From: Lunatibacter salilacus
GTDB lineage: Bacteria > Bacteroidota > Bacteroidia > Cytophagales > Cyclobacteriaceae
NCBI RefSeq assembly: GCF_009797935.1
Contig: NZ_VOLC01000026.1
Span: forward strand, 24,951-88,950
Reading direction: 5' to 3'
Length of the DNA stretch: 64,000 bases
Part shown: in pieces, positions 29,991 to 39,281 of the stretch
Numbering within the stretch: the first letter of the stretch is position 1
How the letters are laid out: every line of letters begins with the position of its first letter
The notes under the pieces: model-generated
Database searches by the model: none
Told to the model about the DNA's origin: nothing
What the model saw: only the letters and a program-made list of their open reading frames with translations
Translations under genes and position numbers: made by a program

Positions 29991-30839
29991 ATGAAAGCAT
30001 TATATCTCTTTATTCTCACCTGTTTTTTCTTCTCCGCTTCATTTGCACAACAAGGCCCTCAGCAAGCCTTCAAAGTCGCCAGCTATAACCTCCGCATGGA
30101 TACCGCCAGTGACAGCCTAAATGCCTGGCCAAACCGGAAGGAAAACGTCAAAGCCTTGATTCAATACCATGATTTTGATATTATCGGCACTCAAGAGGGA
30201 TTTATCCACCAAGTTAAGGCTCTAATCGAAATTCCTGGATTCGCATACATTGGTGCGGGCAGGGATGACGGCAAAGACGCCGGCGAACATTCAGCTATTG
30301 TCTATAATACCAATAGGTTTGAACTGATTGATTCCGGTAATTTCTGGTTAAGTGAAACGCCTGACAAACCGGGATTGGGTTGGGATGCCACCTGCTGTAA
30401 CCGAATCGCTTCTTGGGGGAAATTCAAAGACAAGATATCCAATATTGAATTCTTTGTTTTCAATGCCCATTTTGACCACCAAGGTGTCGTTGCCCGGCAG
30501 GAGTCCGGAAAATTGATGGTGAAAAAAATCACTGAAATTGCAAAGGATGCCCCTGTAATATGCACAGGAGATTTCAATTCGCTACCGGAAACCGAGCAAA
30601 TTAAAGCTATGTCGGAGCTCCTAAATGATAGCTACTTCGCAACCAAACTTCCCCCATACGGGCCTGTCGGTACCTCAACGGGGTTCCGTTTTACCGCACC
30701 GCTAAAAAATCGTATTGATTACGTTTTTGTAAGTGACCATTTTGAAGTGTTAAAATACGCAGTACTTACCGATGCCAAGGACCAGCGATATCCTTCTGAC
30801 CATATGCCGGTTGTTGCGGAGATAAATTTTGTGAAATAG
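29991..30839 (+). CDS. Secreted endonuclease/exonuclease/phosphatase (EEP) family protein
   Basis: Signal peptide (1-19, SFAQ) then a complete EEP fold: SYNLRMD near residue 29, GTQEGF near 65 (metal-binding Glu), HFDHQG near 164, TGDFNS near 190, and the C-terminal YPSDHMPVVAEI with the catalytic Asp-His. Length 282 fits the secreted Bacteroidota members often found next to SusC/SusD pairs. They probably cleave phosphodiester or phosphate bonds of the imported compound (nucleic acid, phospholipid head group or phosphoglycan). It follows susD by 72 bases with a hairpin between, and is closed by a strong terminator. Confidence 0.88.
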   Translation: MKALYLFILTCFFFSASFAQQGPQQAFKVASYNLRMDTASDSLNAWPNRKENVKALIQYHDFDIIGTQEGFIHQVKALIEIPGFAYIGAGRDDGKDAGEHSAIVYNTNRFELIDSGNFWLSETPDKPGLGWDATCCNRIASWGKFKDKISNIEFFVFNAHFDHQGVVARQESGKLMVKKITEIAKDAPVICTGDFNSLPETEQIKAMSELLNDSYFATKLPPYGPVGTSTGFRFTAPLKNRIDYVFVSDHFEVLKYAVLTDAKDQRYPSDHMPVVAEINFVK

Positions 30840-30856
30840 GGATGATTTGATCTGGG

Positions 30857-30891
30857 GCCATCTTCTTTCTATAAGATGGCTTCTTTTTTTA
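30857..30891 (+). terminator. Rho-independent terminator after the EEP gene
   Basis: GCCATCTT (30857-30864) pairs with AAGATGGC (30873-30880) around an 8-base loop, followed by TTCTTTTTTTATT. It closes the SusC-SusD-EEP operon. Confidence 0.85.
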
Positions 30892-31854
30892 TTGTTTAAC
30901 GGACCGAAGTTGTTAAAGGAAAGAAATTTGTTCGTTAGTTTTTACTTTTCATGATTGCATTGATAAAATTGGGGTGTTTAATTGATATTAATGGATACCA
31001 GCCTGCCGGCAGGTTGAATATTTGTAGATATTTTGAATGAAACACAATAGAAATACAGTAGAAATATGGCCTACGGCCGAAATATAAGGTTGATATTTAT
31101 TGCTTCTGGATATTTATAGATACCTGCCTGTATTCTAAGATTCCGAAGAGGTTTGCGGATATGGGATAAAGTAGAAATAGGAGCGTAGTGAATGAGTCCA
31201 TTAACTCTCCGGTTACGATGTTCTGGTGGGGTGTTTTCATGAAAACCTGACGGAATACCTATTACAATTTTTCGATTAATAGTGTCATTGCCTTATTTTG
31301 GCTGATTTTATTTCAATGCCAACCCTAATGAAATTGAAAAGCAGCCCCATACAAGAATAGGGATTGCCAAAATACGAATGCCTATTCCAAATGCTTGGTA
31401 CAAAAAAGTGCCAGAGTCCAGAATTAATTGAAATATTACTAAAAAATACAAGTATTTTTACCAAAGACTCTCGCTCAGGTATGGCAGTGTTTGCAGAATT
31501 AAAGTCTTTCATTCCTTCTGGATTTTTTATTAATCCATCCCTTTTCTTTAATTTAGCATAATATTTGGATAAAGAATTTATGGATTTTTTTCGTTATCCA
31601 GCAGGTATGAAAATCCCAACATTCTGAACTCAAAATCAGCCATGTAATAGCCTTCTTTTTGCAATAATCCGAACATTCTTAATCCGAGCTTTTAAATTCT
31701 CGAATATCTCAAAAGTACGATGTTAAGGGGTGAACATTGGAATAAAAATCTTCAAAGACCGATGAACTTTCCAAAAGTTTTAATTTAAATTTTGTTATTC
31801 CGCCTCTAAACCTTAATTTTAATAAACCAAAATTAGAATCGGCCTGGGAATTTT
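30892..31854. other. About 1 kb gene-free region with repeat remnants
   Basis: The left part (about 31055-31210) carries copies of the same elements as 11.9-12.3 kb: GAAATATGGCC-TAC-GGCCGAAATAT and AGTAGAAATAGGAGCGTAG. The right part has short frames on both strands (75 codons minus at 31285-31512; 65 codons plus at 31364-31561) without start context or recognised domains. I see no supported gene. Confidence 0.55.
31055..31087. repeat. Dispersed GGCC-palindrome repeat (third locus copy)
   Basis: It contains TATGGCCTACGGCCGAAATA, nearly the same as the palindromic segments at 11945-11962 and 12046-12063. It lies between genes, and the palindromic core would fold as a small hairpin. Confidence 0.6.
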
Positions 31855-32199
31855 ATGGATAAGGCTTTCCTGCTTCTTATGTCAGTCCTTTATATTGGTG
31901 CAGGGATAATGCATTTTATAAAACCCAAAATTTACCTTCGGATTATTCCCCCATATATTCCATTTCCTAAAATAATTAACCGAATAGTTGGTTTTTTTGA
32001 GATTATTTTAGGTCTAGGTTTGTTATGGGACCATACACGGAGTGCTTCGGCCTTCGGGATTATTATATTATTGTTTGCAGTTTTCCCAGCCAACCTGTAC
32101 ATGTATCAGCAAAAAAACAACCGGATTCCAAAATGGTTGTTATTTCTGAGACTGCCTTTTCAATTGGTTCTGATTGCCTGGGCATATATTTACCTTTAA
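31855..32199 (+). CDS. DoxX-like small membrane protein
   Basis: A 114-residue protein of four membrane helices with the pattern LLLMSVLYIGAGIMHFIKP...RIVGFFEIILGLGLLWDHTR..., matching the DoxX/DUF417-like family of small quinone-related or unknown-function membrane proteins. The helicase gene begins 11 bases after its stop, so they are probably co-transcribed. Confidence 0.75.
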   Translation: MDKAFLLLMSVLYIGAGIMHFIKPKIYLRIIPPYIPFPKIINRIVGFFEIILGLGLLWDHTRSASAFGIIILLFAVFPANLYMYQQKNNRIPKWLLFLRLPFQLVLIAWAYIYL

Positions 32200-32210
32200 A
32201 TACAAATACA

Positions 32211-33656
32211 TTGAGTTTTAGTGATTTTAATTTAGTTGGCCCGCTTCAAGAGGGGCTGGACGCCATGGGATTTGAAAACCCCACTCCGATACAGGAACAG
32301 GCCATACCTGTTATTTTGGCCGGTAAAGACCTGATTGCAACTGCCCAGACAGGCACAGGTAAAACAGCCGCGTTTATTCTTCCCATTCTGCACCATATAG
32401 TCACAGGAAATAGCCCCGGAGTAAATGTGCTGATATTGGCACCAACCCGAGAATTGGCCATTCAAATTGACCAGCAGATACAAGGGTTGGCTTATTTTCT
32501 AGGCATCAGTTCCATCCCGATTTATGGAGGAGGAGACGGCAATACTTGGGAGCAGCAGAAAAAGGCATTGGAAATGGGGGCGGAGATTGTGGTTGCCACC
32601 CCTGGCAGGCTGATAGCTTTGCTCCAGGGAGGCAAGATCAAGCTCGATACGCTGAAGTATCTTATTTTGGATGAAGCAGACCGGATGATGGATATGGGTT
32701 TTTCGGAGGACATTCTGACTATTATCAACTACTTGCCTACGAAACGTCAAACTCTGCTTTTTTCAGCAACCATGCCTGCAAAAATCAGGAAATTTTCCCA
32801 ACAAATTCTAAAAGACCCTGAGGAAATATCCATTGCCTTAGGAAAAACCGCCAAGGGAGTTTCGCAATATGTCTATATGGCCTATGATCAACAGAAGGAA
32901 AACTTGATGTTGCATATTTTAGGGCAGAGAGACTATGAAGCAGTAATAATTTTCTGCTCCACCAAAGACAAGGTGAAGTCACTTTATAAAACTCTCAGGG
33001 GAAAATTTGATGTAGAGGCATTCCACGCTGATTTGGACCAAACGGAGCGGGAGAAGATTATGTCGGCCTTTAAGAGTAAAAAGATAAAAATACTGGTAGC
33101 CACTGATATACTTTCGCGTGGCATAGATGTTGAAGATATTGAGTTGGTAGTAAATTACGATACGCCCAATGATCCGGAGGATTATGTTCACCGGGTAGGT
33201 CGTACTGCCAGAGCTCAAAAGCAGGGTACAGCCATCACATTAGTCAATGATAAGGACAAGTTCAAGTATTCGAACATAGAACGGCTGATCGGATTGGATA
33301 TTGAAAAATTACCGCTTCCCGAAGGTTTGGGGGATGGTCCTTCTATATCTGGTGAGTCAAGTCGGGGCGAAAGGTCCCCATTTAAGGGAAAAGGTAAAGG
33401 GCAAAAGGGGCCAAGAAACCAACATGACAAAAAAAGGAGGCCAAGTAGGGAAAATCAAACTTCGCATAATTCGGATAATATTACCCCTACCGAAGAATCT
33501 AAAAGTGATGCAAAACCTAAAAGTAGGAAATTCCCACCTCGAAAAAGCCAAATTTCTTCCGTGGAAGATCCGAAACAGACTCAGGCAGTTGACCCTAGTG
33601 AATCAGTGAATGACAAATCATCTAAGTTTAGAAACCGCAAAAATATAACCGAATAA
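32211..33656 (+). CDS. DEAD-box ATP-dependent RNA helicase (RhlE-like)
   Basis: All core motifs are present: Q-motif (PTPIQEQAIP), motif I AQTGTGKT at 45-52, PTREL at 78-82, TPGR, DEAD at 154-157, SAT at 185-187, and HRVGRTAR in the second RecA domain. A basic, low-complexity tail of about 100 residues follows. I place the start at TTG 32211 because the peptide then begins SFSDFNLVGPLQEGL, where RhlE-like proteins begin. The frame stays open back to 32025, but that would overlap the DoxX gene by 175 bases with unrelated sequence. The protein unwinds structured RNA in ribosome assembly or mRNA decay. Two oxidoreductase genes follow closely (9 and 24 bases). Confidence 0.9.
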   Translation: MSFSDFNLVGPLQEGLDAMGFENPTPIQEQAIPVILAGKDLIATAQTGTGKTAAFILPILHHIVTGNSPGVNVLILAPTRELAIQIDQQIQGLAYFLGISSIPIYGGGDGNTWEQQKKALEMGAEIVVATPGRLIALLQGGKIKLDTLKYLILDEADRMMDMGFSEDILTIINYLPTKRQTLLFSATMPAKIRKFSQQILKDPEEISIALGKTAKGVSQYVYMAYDQQKENLMLHILGQRDYEAVIIFCSTKDKVKSLYKTLRGKFDVEAFHADLDQTEREKIMSAFKSKKIKILVATDILSRGIDVEDIELVVNYDTPNDPEDYVHRVGRTARAQKQGTAITLVNDKDKFKYSNIERLIGLDIEKLPLPEGLGDGPSISGESSRGERSPFKGKGKGQKGPRNQHDKKRRPSRENQTSHNSDNITPTEESKSDAKPKSRKFPPRKSQISSVEDPKQTQAVDPSESVNDKSSKFRNRKNITE

Positions 33657-33665
33657 ACAGAGGAA

Positions 33666-34916
33666 ATGAAAGACCGAAAGATTTATATCATAGGCGCAGG
33701 CATTTCAGGGCTGGTGGCCGCCATAGAGTTGGAAAAAGCCGGCTATTTCCCCGTAATTTTAGAAAGCAAGGATCGAGTAGGAGGTAGGATAAAAACGGAT
33801 CAAGTGGATGGATACTTGCTTGATCACGGGTTCCAGGTTTTACTTACATCTTATCCAGAGGCACAGAGGTACTTGGATTTTGAGGCGTTAGACCTGAAAC
33901 GCTTTCATCCTGGAGCTATGATTTTTGATTCTGGAGAAATAATCTCCGTTCATGATCCACTTCGGAGGCCAACTCAATTTCTGAACATGGCCTTTTCTAA
34001 GGTTGGTAATCTTTTTGACAAAATAAAAATTTATCGGTTAACCAAGGAGCTGAAGGAAAAGCATGAAGAAGAGATTTTCTCCGCTCCGGAAATGACCACT
34101 TTGGAGTATTTGAAAAAGAGGGGTTTTTCGGAGAAAATGATCCGTTTATTTTTCAGGCCATTCTTTGCGGGAATCTTTTTGGAAGAAGAATTACAAACCT
34201 CCTCCAGGATGTTTGAATTTGTGTTTAAGATGTTTTCTATCGGCTATGCGGCAATTCCAGCCAAAGGAATGATGGAAATACCCAAGCAATTAGCCGCAAA
34301 ACTTCATAACACCCAGTTTAGATTTAACACCTCTGTATCTAGGATTACCCATACCGAGATACACTTGGAGTCAGGCGATGTTATTACCGCGGATGATATT
34401 ATTCTTACCATACCCCCAGTGGGAATTGTTGACGGGGTTACCGATGATGCTATTACCTACCATGGGGTGACGAACCTTTATTTTTCTTTGCAGCGTTCAT
34501 TTATAGCGCGTCCAATGATCAGCTTAGTACCCAATGAGTCGTTTTTGATCAATAATTTTGTTTTCATGACAGATGTAAGCAAGGAATATTCTTCGAATGG
34601 CAGGGCTTTACTATCTGTCTCGATAATTAAGGACACATCGGGTATCGAAAATCTTGAAAAACTTATCCCCCTGGAATTGGAAGTTATTTCTGGGATCAAG
34701 GCAGAACATTTTGAATTCATAATGGGTTTCAAAATTGACGACGCGCTTCCGATAACTAGTGATCTCAAATATGCAAAACCATCCCACCACCATGAGTGGC
34801 ACGACCACCTATTTCTAGCTGGAGACCACCTGCTAAATGGATCTTTAAATGCGGCTATGCAATCAGGTAGAAGTGCAGCAGAAGCGGTGATCGCCGGAGA
34901 TCTTTTTGTGAAATAG
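33666..34916 (+). CDS. FAD-dependent amine oxidase/phytoene desaturase-like protein
   Basis: The FAD-binding loop GAGISGLVAA begins at residue 10, with ESKDRVGGRIKTD near 33-45, both typical of the amino-oxidase / protoporphyrinogen oxidase / carotenoid desaturase superfamily. The C-terminal FAD segment LFLAGDHLLNGSLNAAMQSGRSAAEAV completes the fold. Length 416 is short for a carotenoid desaturase and fits the uncharacterised NAD(P)-binding group. Substrate unknown. It sits 9 bases after the helicase gene and 24 bases before an SDR gene, in an apparent operon. Confidence 0.8.
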   Translation: MKDRKIYIIGAGISGLVAAIELEKAGYFPVILESKDRVGGRIKTDQVDGYLLDHGFQVLLTSYPEAQRYLDFEALDLKRFHPGAMIFDSGEIISVHDPLRRPTQFLNMAFSKVGNLFDKIKIYRLTKELKEKHEEEIFSAPEMTTLEYLKKRGFSEKMIRLFFRPFFAGIFLEEELQTSSRMFEFVFKMFSIGYAAIPAKGMMEIPKQLAAKLHNTQFRFNTSVSRITHTEIHLESGDVITADDIILTIPPVGIVDGVTDDAITYHGVTNLYFSLQRSFIARPMISLVPNESFLINNFVFMTDVSKEYSSNGRALLSVSIIKDTSGIENLEKLIPLELEVISGIKAEHFEFIMGFKIDDALPITSDLKYAKPSHHHEWHDHLFLAGDHLLNGSLNAAMQSGRSAAEAVIAGDLFVK

Positions 34917-34940
34917 AGCATTTTCCTAACGGAACACCTG

Positions 34941-36338
34941 ATGAAAAAAACAGTAGCTATAGCTGGAGCAACCGGATATATCGGCAAATGGTTTATTGAC
35001 ACGTTTAAGGACTCCTATAATATCATTGGGCTCAGCCGTAACCAAATCGCCTCTAATCCTTCCCCGGAGGTATCATGGCGCCAAGTAGAACTTTATTCTA
35101 TCACTTCCACGCAAAAGGCACTCGAAGGAGTTGATATTGCAATCTATCTGGTTCATTCCATGAGTGCGTCCACCCGGCTAAATCAGGGTAGTTTTGAAGA
35201 TACCGACCTGATCTTGGCAGATAATTTTGTCCGGGCCGCCTCGGCAAACGGGCTGGAACAGATTATTTATCTCGGTGGAATATTACCTAAGGAGGGAACA
35301 CCGGAACAGTGGTCTACTCATCTCAGAAGCAGGTTAGAAGTGGAGGAAACTCTTTCGGGAGGTACTCCGGCACTTACGGCCCTCAGGGCTAGCGTGATCG
35401 TTGGGCCGGGAGGTTCTTCTTTTGATATGATCAAAAATCTGGTGAAGAAATTACCGATTTTGATGTGTCCAAAGTGGACTGAGTCGAAGACACAGCCCAT
35501 TTCCCTAAAAGACACATTGGATATTCTAAATACCTGTATAGGAAACCAAAACGTATATGGTAAAGCCATAGAAATAGGAAGTCCGGAGGTGATGTCATAT
35601 AAGGAAATGTTGATTCAGACAGCCAAGGTATTGAAAAAAAAGCGGGTGATTTTTTCCGTTCCATTTTTCTCACCCGGATTCTCGAAACTTTGGGTTGGTT
35701 TTTTCGGAGAAAGCCCGGCACAGTTGGTCTCGCCTCTGGTAGAAAGTCTGAGACATACTATGACAGTTTCTCCGGAATTGGAGTTTCGTGAAAAGAAAAT
35801 CGATTACATGAATTACGAAGATTCTGTACGGTATGCGCTTGAGGAAACCTATCAACCCCCATTACCCAAATTTGTAAGGGCGTCGGGAAAAAGCAACAAT
35901 GTCAGAAGTATTCAGCGACTACCCAATACAAGGCAAAAAAACGCCTATTGGGTAGCTAACCGGTATAAGATTTGGTTGCCGACTTTTTTTCGATTCCTGA
36001 TTACCGCAAAGGAGGAACCAAAGGGCACCATTACCTTCTTCATTTTCCAAACGTCCAAGCCTATGCTACAGCTTACACTGGTAAAAGATCGAAGTGATCG
36101 TAAGCGGCAGCTTTTCTACATCACTGGCGGTTGGCTGGTTGGCAGGGTTGATTATGGCTGGCTGGAATTTAGGGAAGTAATGAACGGTAAATATATTCTT
36201 TCCGCTATCCATGAATTTGTACCCCGCATCCCCTGGTTTGTCTACCTCAATACCCAGGCAAGAATACACCTATGGGTTATGAACCGATTCGGGAAGTATT
36301 TGGAGACGAGTTTTTCCACCAAAACATCACGGAAGTAA
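34941..36338 (+). CDS. SDR/NmrA-like NAD(P)-binding protein with C-terminal DUF2867
   Basis: Residues 1-290 form an extended short-chain dehydrogenase-like fold with the nucleotide loop GATGYIG at 9-15, as in NAD-dependent epimerases and NmrA-like sensors. Residues about 320-465 match DUF2867, a ligand-binding helix-grip-like domain often fused to it. The second part is rich in Trp and Tyr (FYITGGWLVGRVDYGWLEF). Family function is unknown; redox sensing and quinone or lipid binding have been proposed. Last gene of the helicase operon. Confidence 0.82.
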   Translation: MKKTVAIAGATGYIGKWFIDTFKDSYNIIGLSRNQIASNPSPEVSWRQVELYSITSTQKALEGVDIAIYLVHSMSASTRLNQGSFEDTDLILADNFVRAASANGLEQIIYLGGILPKEGTPEQWSTHLRSRLEVEETLSGGTPALTALRASVIVGPGGSSFDMIKNLVKKLPILMCPKWTESKTQPISLKDTLDILNTCIGNQNVYGKAIEIGSPEVMSYKEMLIQTAKVLKKKRVIFSVPFFSPGFSKLWVGFFGESPAQLVSPLVESLRHTMTVSPELEFREKKIDYMNYEDSVRYALEETYQPPLPKFVRASGKSNNVRSIQRLPNTRQKNAYWVANRYKIWLPTFFRFLITAKEEPKGTITFFIFQTSKPMLQLTLVKDRSDRKRQLFYITGGWLVGRVDYGWLEFREVMNGKYILSAIHEFVPRIPWFVYLNTQARIHLWVMNRFGKYLETSFSTKTSRK

Positions 36339-36379
36339 GTAATATCGTGATTATTGTTCTTTTAACATTGACCGATGGT

Positions 36380-36565
36380 TTATGACAGATTTTGCTTCGA
36401 ATGGAATGTGTTTAAATGATCGAAGGAATACGTTTCCTGCTGAAGAAAGTTAATCATATGTTCTTTGTTTAATTTGCCTTTTTGGATGTTCTCAAGTAAA
36501 AGGACAACTTCGTCGAAGATTTTGCCAAGAACCAAACTTTGGGATTTGGTTTTTTTCTTTGCCAT
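36380..36565 (-). CDS. Small basic hypothetical protein
   Basis: A 61-residue frame starting ATG at 36565 with a lysine-rich N-terminus (AKKKTKSQ) and an amphipathic helical middle (VVLLLENIQKGKLNKEHMINFLQQ). No family recognised. It lies 53 bases downstream of the GH3-family gene in the same direction, so it could be co-transcribed. The composition looks protein-like but there is no stronger proof. Confidence 0.4.
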   Translation of the reverse strand: MAKKKTKSQSLVLGKIFDEVVLLLENIQKGKLNKEHMINFLQQETYSFDHLNTFHSKQNLS

Positions 36566-36618
36566 TCCCAAAGGTACTTTGAGTTTTTCAAATCGCTAAG
36601 AAACCAATGTAAAAATAC

Positions 36619-38151
36619 CTATTGAACCTGCGGTTTTTCCGCTGCGAATTCCTCCCATTCCCTAAAATCTTCCTCCTTCATAACTCTAGGAAACTTTACC
36701 TGACCGCCTTTTTTCTTTTGCTTCTCACTGTAGGCATAAAAGGTATCTGAAGGCACAACCCTTAATTCAACGTTTTTTAAGGCCTTCGATCGGGCAACTT
36801 TGTAATTCTTATTATGCTCTTGGAGATATTTGTCAAGGAATTCAGCTGCATTTTTTTCATCTACTTCTCCGGTATCTTTTCCCAAATACCATCTGTGGAT
36901 GTATTCACCGTTCTCCTGAATGGCGGCAACTGTATATTCTGGAACAGTTACATCAAATTTATCCTGTAACTCTTTAATTCCCTCATCCATCTGGTGAACA
37001 CTCAACTGGCTACCAACCACGTTGAGGAAAAATTTCGTTCTTCCGGTAATTTTTATTTCAGCTTTTTCCTTGTCGGTGAAGGTTACCGTGTCGCCTATCA
37101 TATAGCGCCATGCTCCTGATACGGTAGATATTAATAAGATATAGTCCACGTTTTCTTCTACTTCTTCAATTGTCAGCGCTTTAGCCTCTGGGTGTACCAC
37201 CCCTGTTTCGGACATGTTTTCAGGTGTAAATGGTACAAATTCAAAATATACCCCATTGTCCAATACCAACGCCATCGAATCAGTATCCGGCCTGCTTTGA
37301 AAAGCTAAAAATCCCTCGGACGCCAAATAGGTATCTATGTAAATGAGGGGATGCGCCAGAAGTTTCTCGAAACTTTTCCGGTGGGGTTCAAAGGCTACCC
37401 CGCCAGGTGTATATACTTGAAGATTGGGCCATATATCATGGATATTATCTAAATTGTTATACTCGATAACCTTTTTCATCATCAGTTCTATCCATGAAGG
37501 AATACCGGAAATACTTCCAATGTCCCAGTCCTTTGCCTCTTTGGCAATTACTTCAATCCGTTCGTCCCAATCTGCTATGGCTGATATTTCCGGTCCTGGT
37601 TTGTAAAAGTTCTGAAACCACTTTGGTATATGGTAGGCACTTATGCCACTAATTTCCCCCTCTAAAAATCCCTCATTTTCCTTCAGGTCAGTACTGCTTC
37701 CCAACATCATTACCTGACGTTCGAAAAAGTCTGCAGGCATATCGTGTTTGGAGAGGGACACTATTTGACCGATCCCCGCTTTCCTGATACTGTCTAACAT
37801 ATCATCTGTGACGGGGATATACTTACTTGCACTTGTTGTACCGGAGCTTACTGCAAAAAAAGAATTGATTCCTGGCCAGGTGATGTCCTGGTGGCCTTTC
37901 CGGATTTGACTCCACCATTCTGAATAGATTTTGTCATAATCAAAATAAGGAACTTCTCTCTGAAAAGCCTCTATCGGATTGTCAGCATCGAGAATCTCGC
38001 TAAATCCGTAATACTTTCCAAAGGCTGTGTCTTTACTTTTCTTCAACAAGCTCTTCAACACTCCAGCCTGCATCTCACCGGGAGAGGATTCCCAGTTTAA
38101 TTTATCTCCCAATTCAATGGCTTTTTTTATTAATTCTCCGATTACTGGCAT
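36619..38151 (-). CDS. GH3 auxin-responsive promoter family protein (acyl-amido synthetase-like)
   Basis: A 510-residue member of the GH3 family (PF03321): SSGTTSASKYIPVT near residue 104 is the AMP-binding P-loop, YLASEGFLAFQ near 280 the second ATP motif, and MIGDTVTF near 350 the hinge. In plants these enzymes adenylate acids and join them to amino acids. Bacteroidota carry single genes like this of unknown substrate, usually away from any pathway. The residues for adenylation appear intact. Confidence 0.88.
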   Translation of the reverse strand: MPVIGELIKKAIELGDKLNWESSPGEMQAGVLKSLLKKSKDTAFGKYYGFSEILDADNPIEAFQREVPYFDYDKIYSEWWSQIRKGHQDITWPGINSFFAVSSGTTSASKYIPVTDDMLDSIRKAGIGQIVSLSKHDMPADFFERQVMMLGSSTDLKENEGFLEGEISGISAYHIPKWFQNFYKPGPEISAIADWDERIEVIAKEAKDWDIGSISGIPSWIELMMKKVIEYNNLDNIHDIWPNLQVYTPGGVAFEPHRKSFEKLLAHPLIYIDTYLASEGFLAFQSRPDTDSMALVLDNGVYFEFVPFTPENMSETGVVHPEAKALTIEEVEENVDYILLISTVSGAWRYMIGDTVTFTDKEKAEIKITGRTKFFLNVVGSQLSVHQMDEGIKELQDKFDVTVPEYTVAAIQENGEYIHRWYLGKDTGEVDEKNAAEFLDKYLQEHNKNYKVARSKALKNVELRVVPSDTFYAYSEKQKKKGGQVKFPRVMKEEDFREWEEFAAEKPQVQ

Positions 38152-38428
38152 ATATTGATAAGGTTCGTTTTAACATTTCTTGCAGGATTACACCAATTAT
38201 CAGACCAAAGCAGTTCTAGTAAATGCAATACAAGAAATCCTGGAACGATATTGACGAGTACTTTTAGTTATAAATGAACTCGAATTGCGCAGTTTCCTAC
38301 TAGATCATTTAAAGAAAAATTTTCACTAATTCATTTAAAATTACTTGACCGGATATTTTTTTGTTCTAAAAATTTTGTATATTAAACTCCATAACATATA
38401 AAACGGTTAAAACCTAAAATAGCTTACT

Positions 38429-39220
38429 ATGAAAAAGTTACTTATTTTATCCACTTTGCTGTGCATATGCATTCAATTTAGCCAAGCCCAAGAGAAGCGA
38501 TACCTTGTTTTTGAATTTATCCGAGTTGATAAGGGAAAGACTGTAGACTATCTGGAATACAAGGACTTTCTGTCCAAAGTGTATGAGCAGGCAGTAGAGA
38601 AGGGAGATATAATCGGGTGGGACTTATGGTCACTGAAAAGTGGTTCTGAAACTGACCCTTACCAATATGCTACGGTGACCTATTTTAAAGACCCCGTGAA
38701 GATGATGGATAGTAATGATCCCGAAGTCCTGATGCAATACGCCAAATCTGCCTACCCTGATCTGAATGAATCCCAAATTACTGAACGGATAAAAGCTTCC
38801 TTAGAGGATAGGGATCTAGCAATAAGATCTTTTATGGTAGAAATTGCCAGGACAAATGATTCATACGAGTTTAAACCAGGTACACTTGCATCCTTTGACT
38901 TAATGAAGGCAGTCGAAGGAAATTTTGAAGATTATGAAGCTGCAGAAAAAGAGATTTTTCTTCCTTTACACCAGAGAAAAATAAAAGCAGGATTGATGGA
39001 AAATTGGTGTTTGTTGCGCACAGCCCTGCCCACCGGCAGCCAGGCAAGCTCTACCCATATGACCATGAATGTTTACAAAGACTATCTGCAATTCTTCAAC
39101 TCAATGGAATACGAAGACATGGAAATGACAGCAAGTATGCAGGAAAAAGTGGAAAAGGGCTTGAAGTCAAGGGATCAGAAATGGGTTCATTTGGCTACCT
39201 TGGAAACCATGGTGAGGTAA
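38429..39220 (+). CDS. Secreted hypothetical protein
   Basis: Signal peptide (1-20, SQAQ) then about 240 soluble residues. There seem to be two alpha/beta halves that begin similarly (YLVFEFIRVDKGKTVDYLEYK at positions 38501-38563; FDLMKAVEGNFEDYEAAEK in the second half), reminiscent of tandem ferredoxin-like NIPSNAP/Dabb units, but this is a weak impression. Free-standing gene with its own upstream region and a hairpin terminator downstream. Function unknown. Confidence 0.7.
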   Translation: MKKLLILSTLLCICIQFSQAQEKRYLVFEFIRVDKGKTVDYLEYKDFLSKVYEQAVEKGDIIGWDLWSLKSGSETDPYQYATVTYFKDPVKMMDSNDPEVLMQYAKSAYPDLNESQITERIKASLEDRDLAIRSFMVEIARTNDSYEFKPGTLASFDLMKAVEGNFEDYEAAEKEIFLPLHQRKIKAGLMENWCLLRTALPTGSQASSTHMTMNVYKDYLQFFNSMEYEDMEMTASMQEKVEKGLKSRDQKWVHLATLETMVR

Positions 39221-39245
39221 ATTTTGGAAATTAGAATTGTATTTA

Positions 39246-39270
39246 AAGGCCGGCTAATAATGCTGGCCTT
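39246..39270. terminator. Bidirectional hairpin between convergent genes
   Basis: AAGGCCGGC pairs with GCTGGCCTT (9 pairs including one G-T) around TAATAAT. T-runs are poor on both sides, but its place between two convergent stops suits a shared terminator. Confidence 0.55.
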
Positions 39271-39281
39271 ATAGTTATAAA

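Noticed and set aside
31285..31561. Overlapping short frames on both strands (75 and 65 codons) in the 31 kb gap
   Set aside because: Neither has a ribosome-binding context or recognisable domain, and the neighbourhood is repeat-rich; probably relics or chance.
36741..37300. Possible auxin-related role of the GH3 gene
   Set aside because: The name GH3 comes from plants; bacterial members have unknown substrates and nothing nearby suggests auxin.
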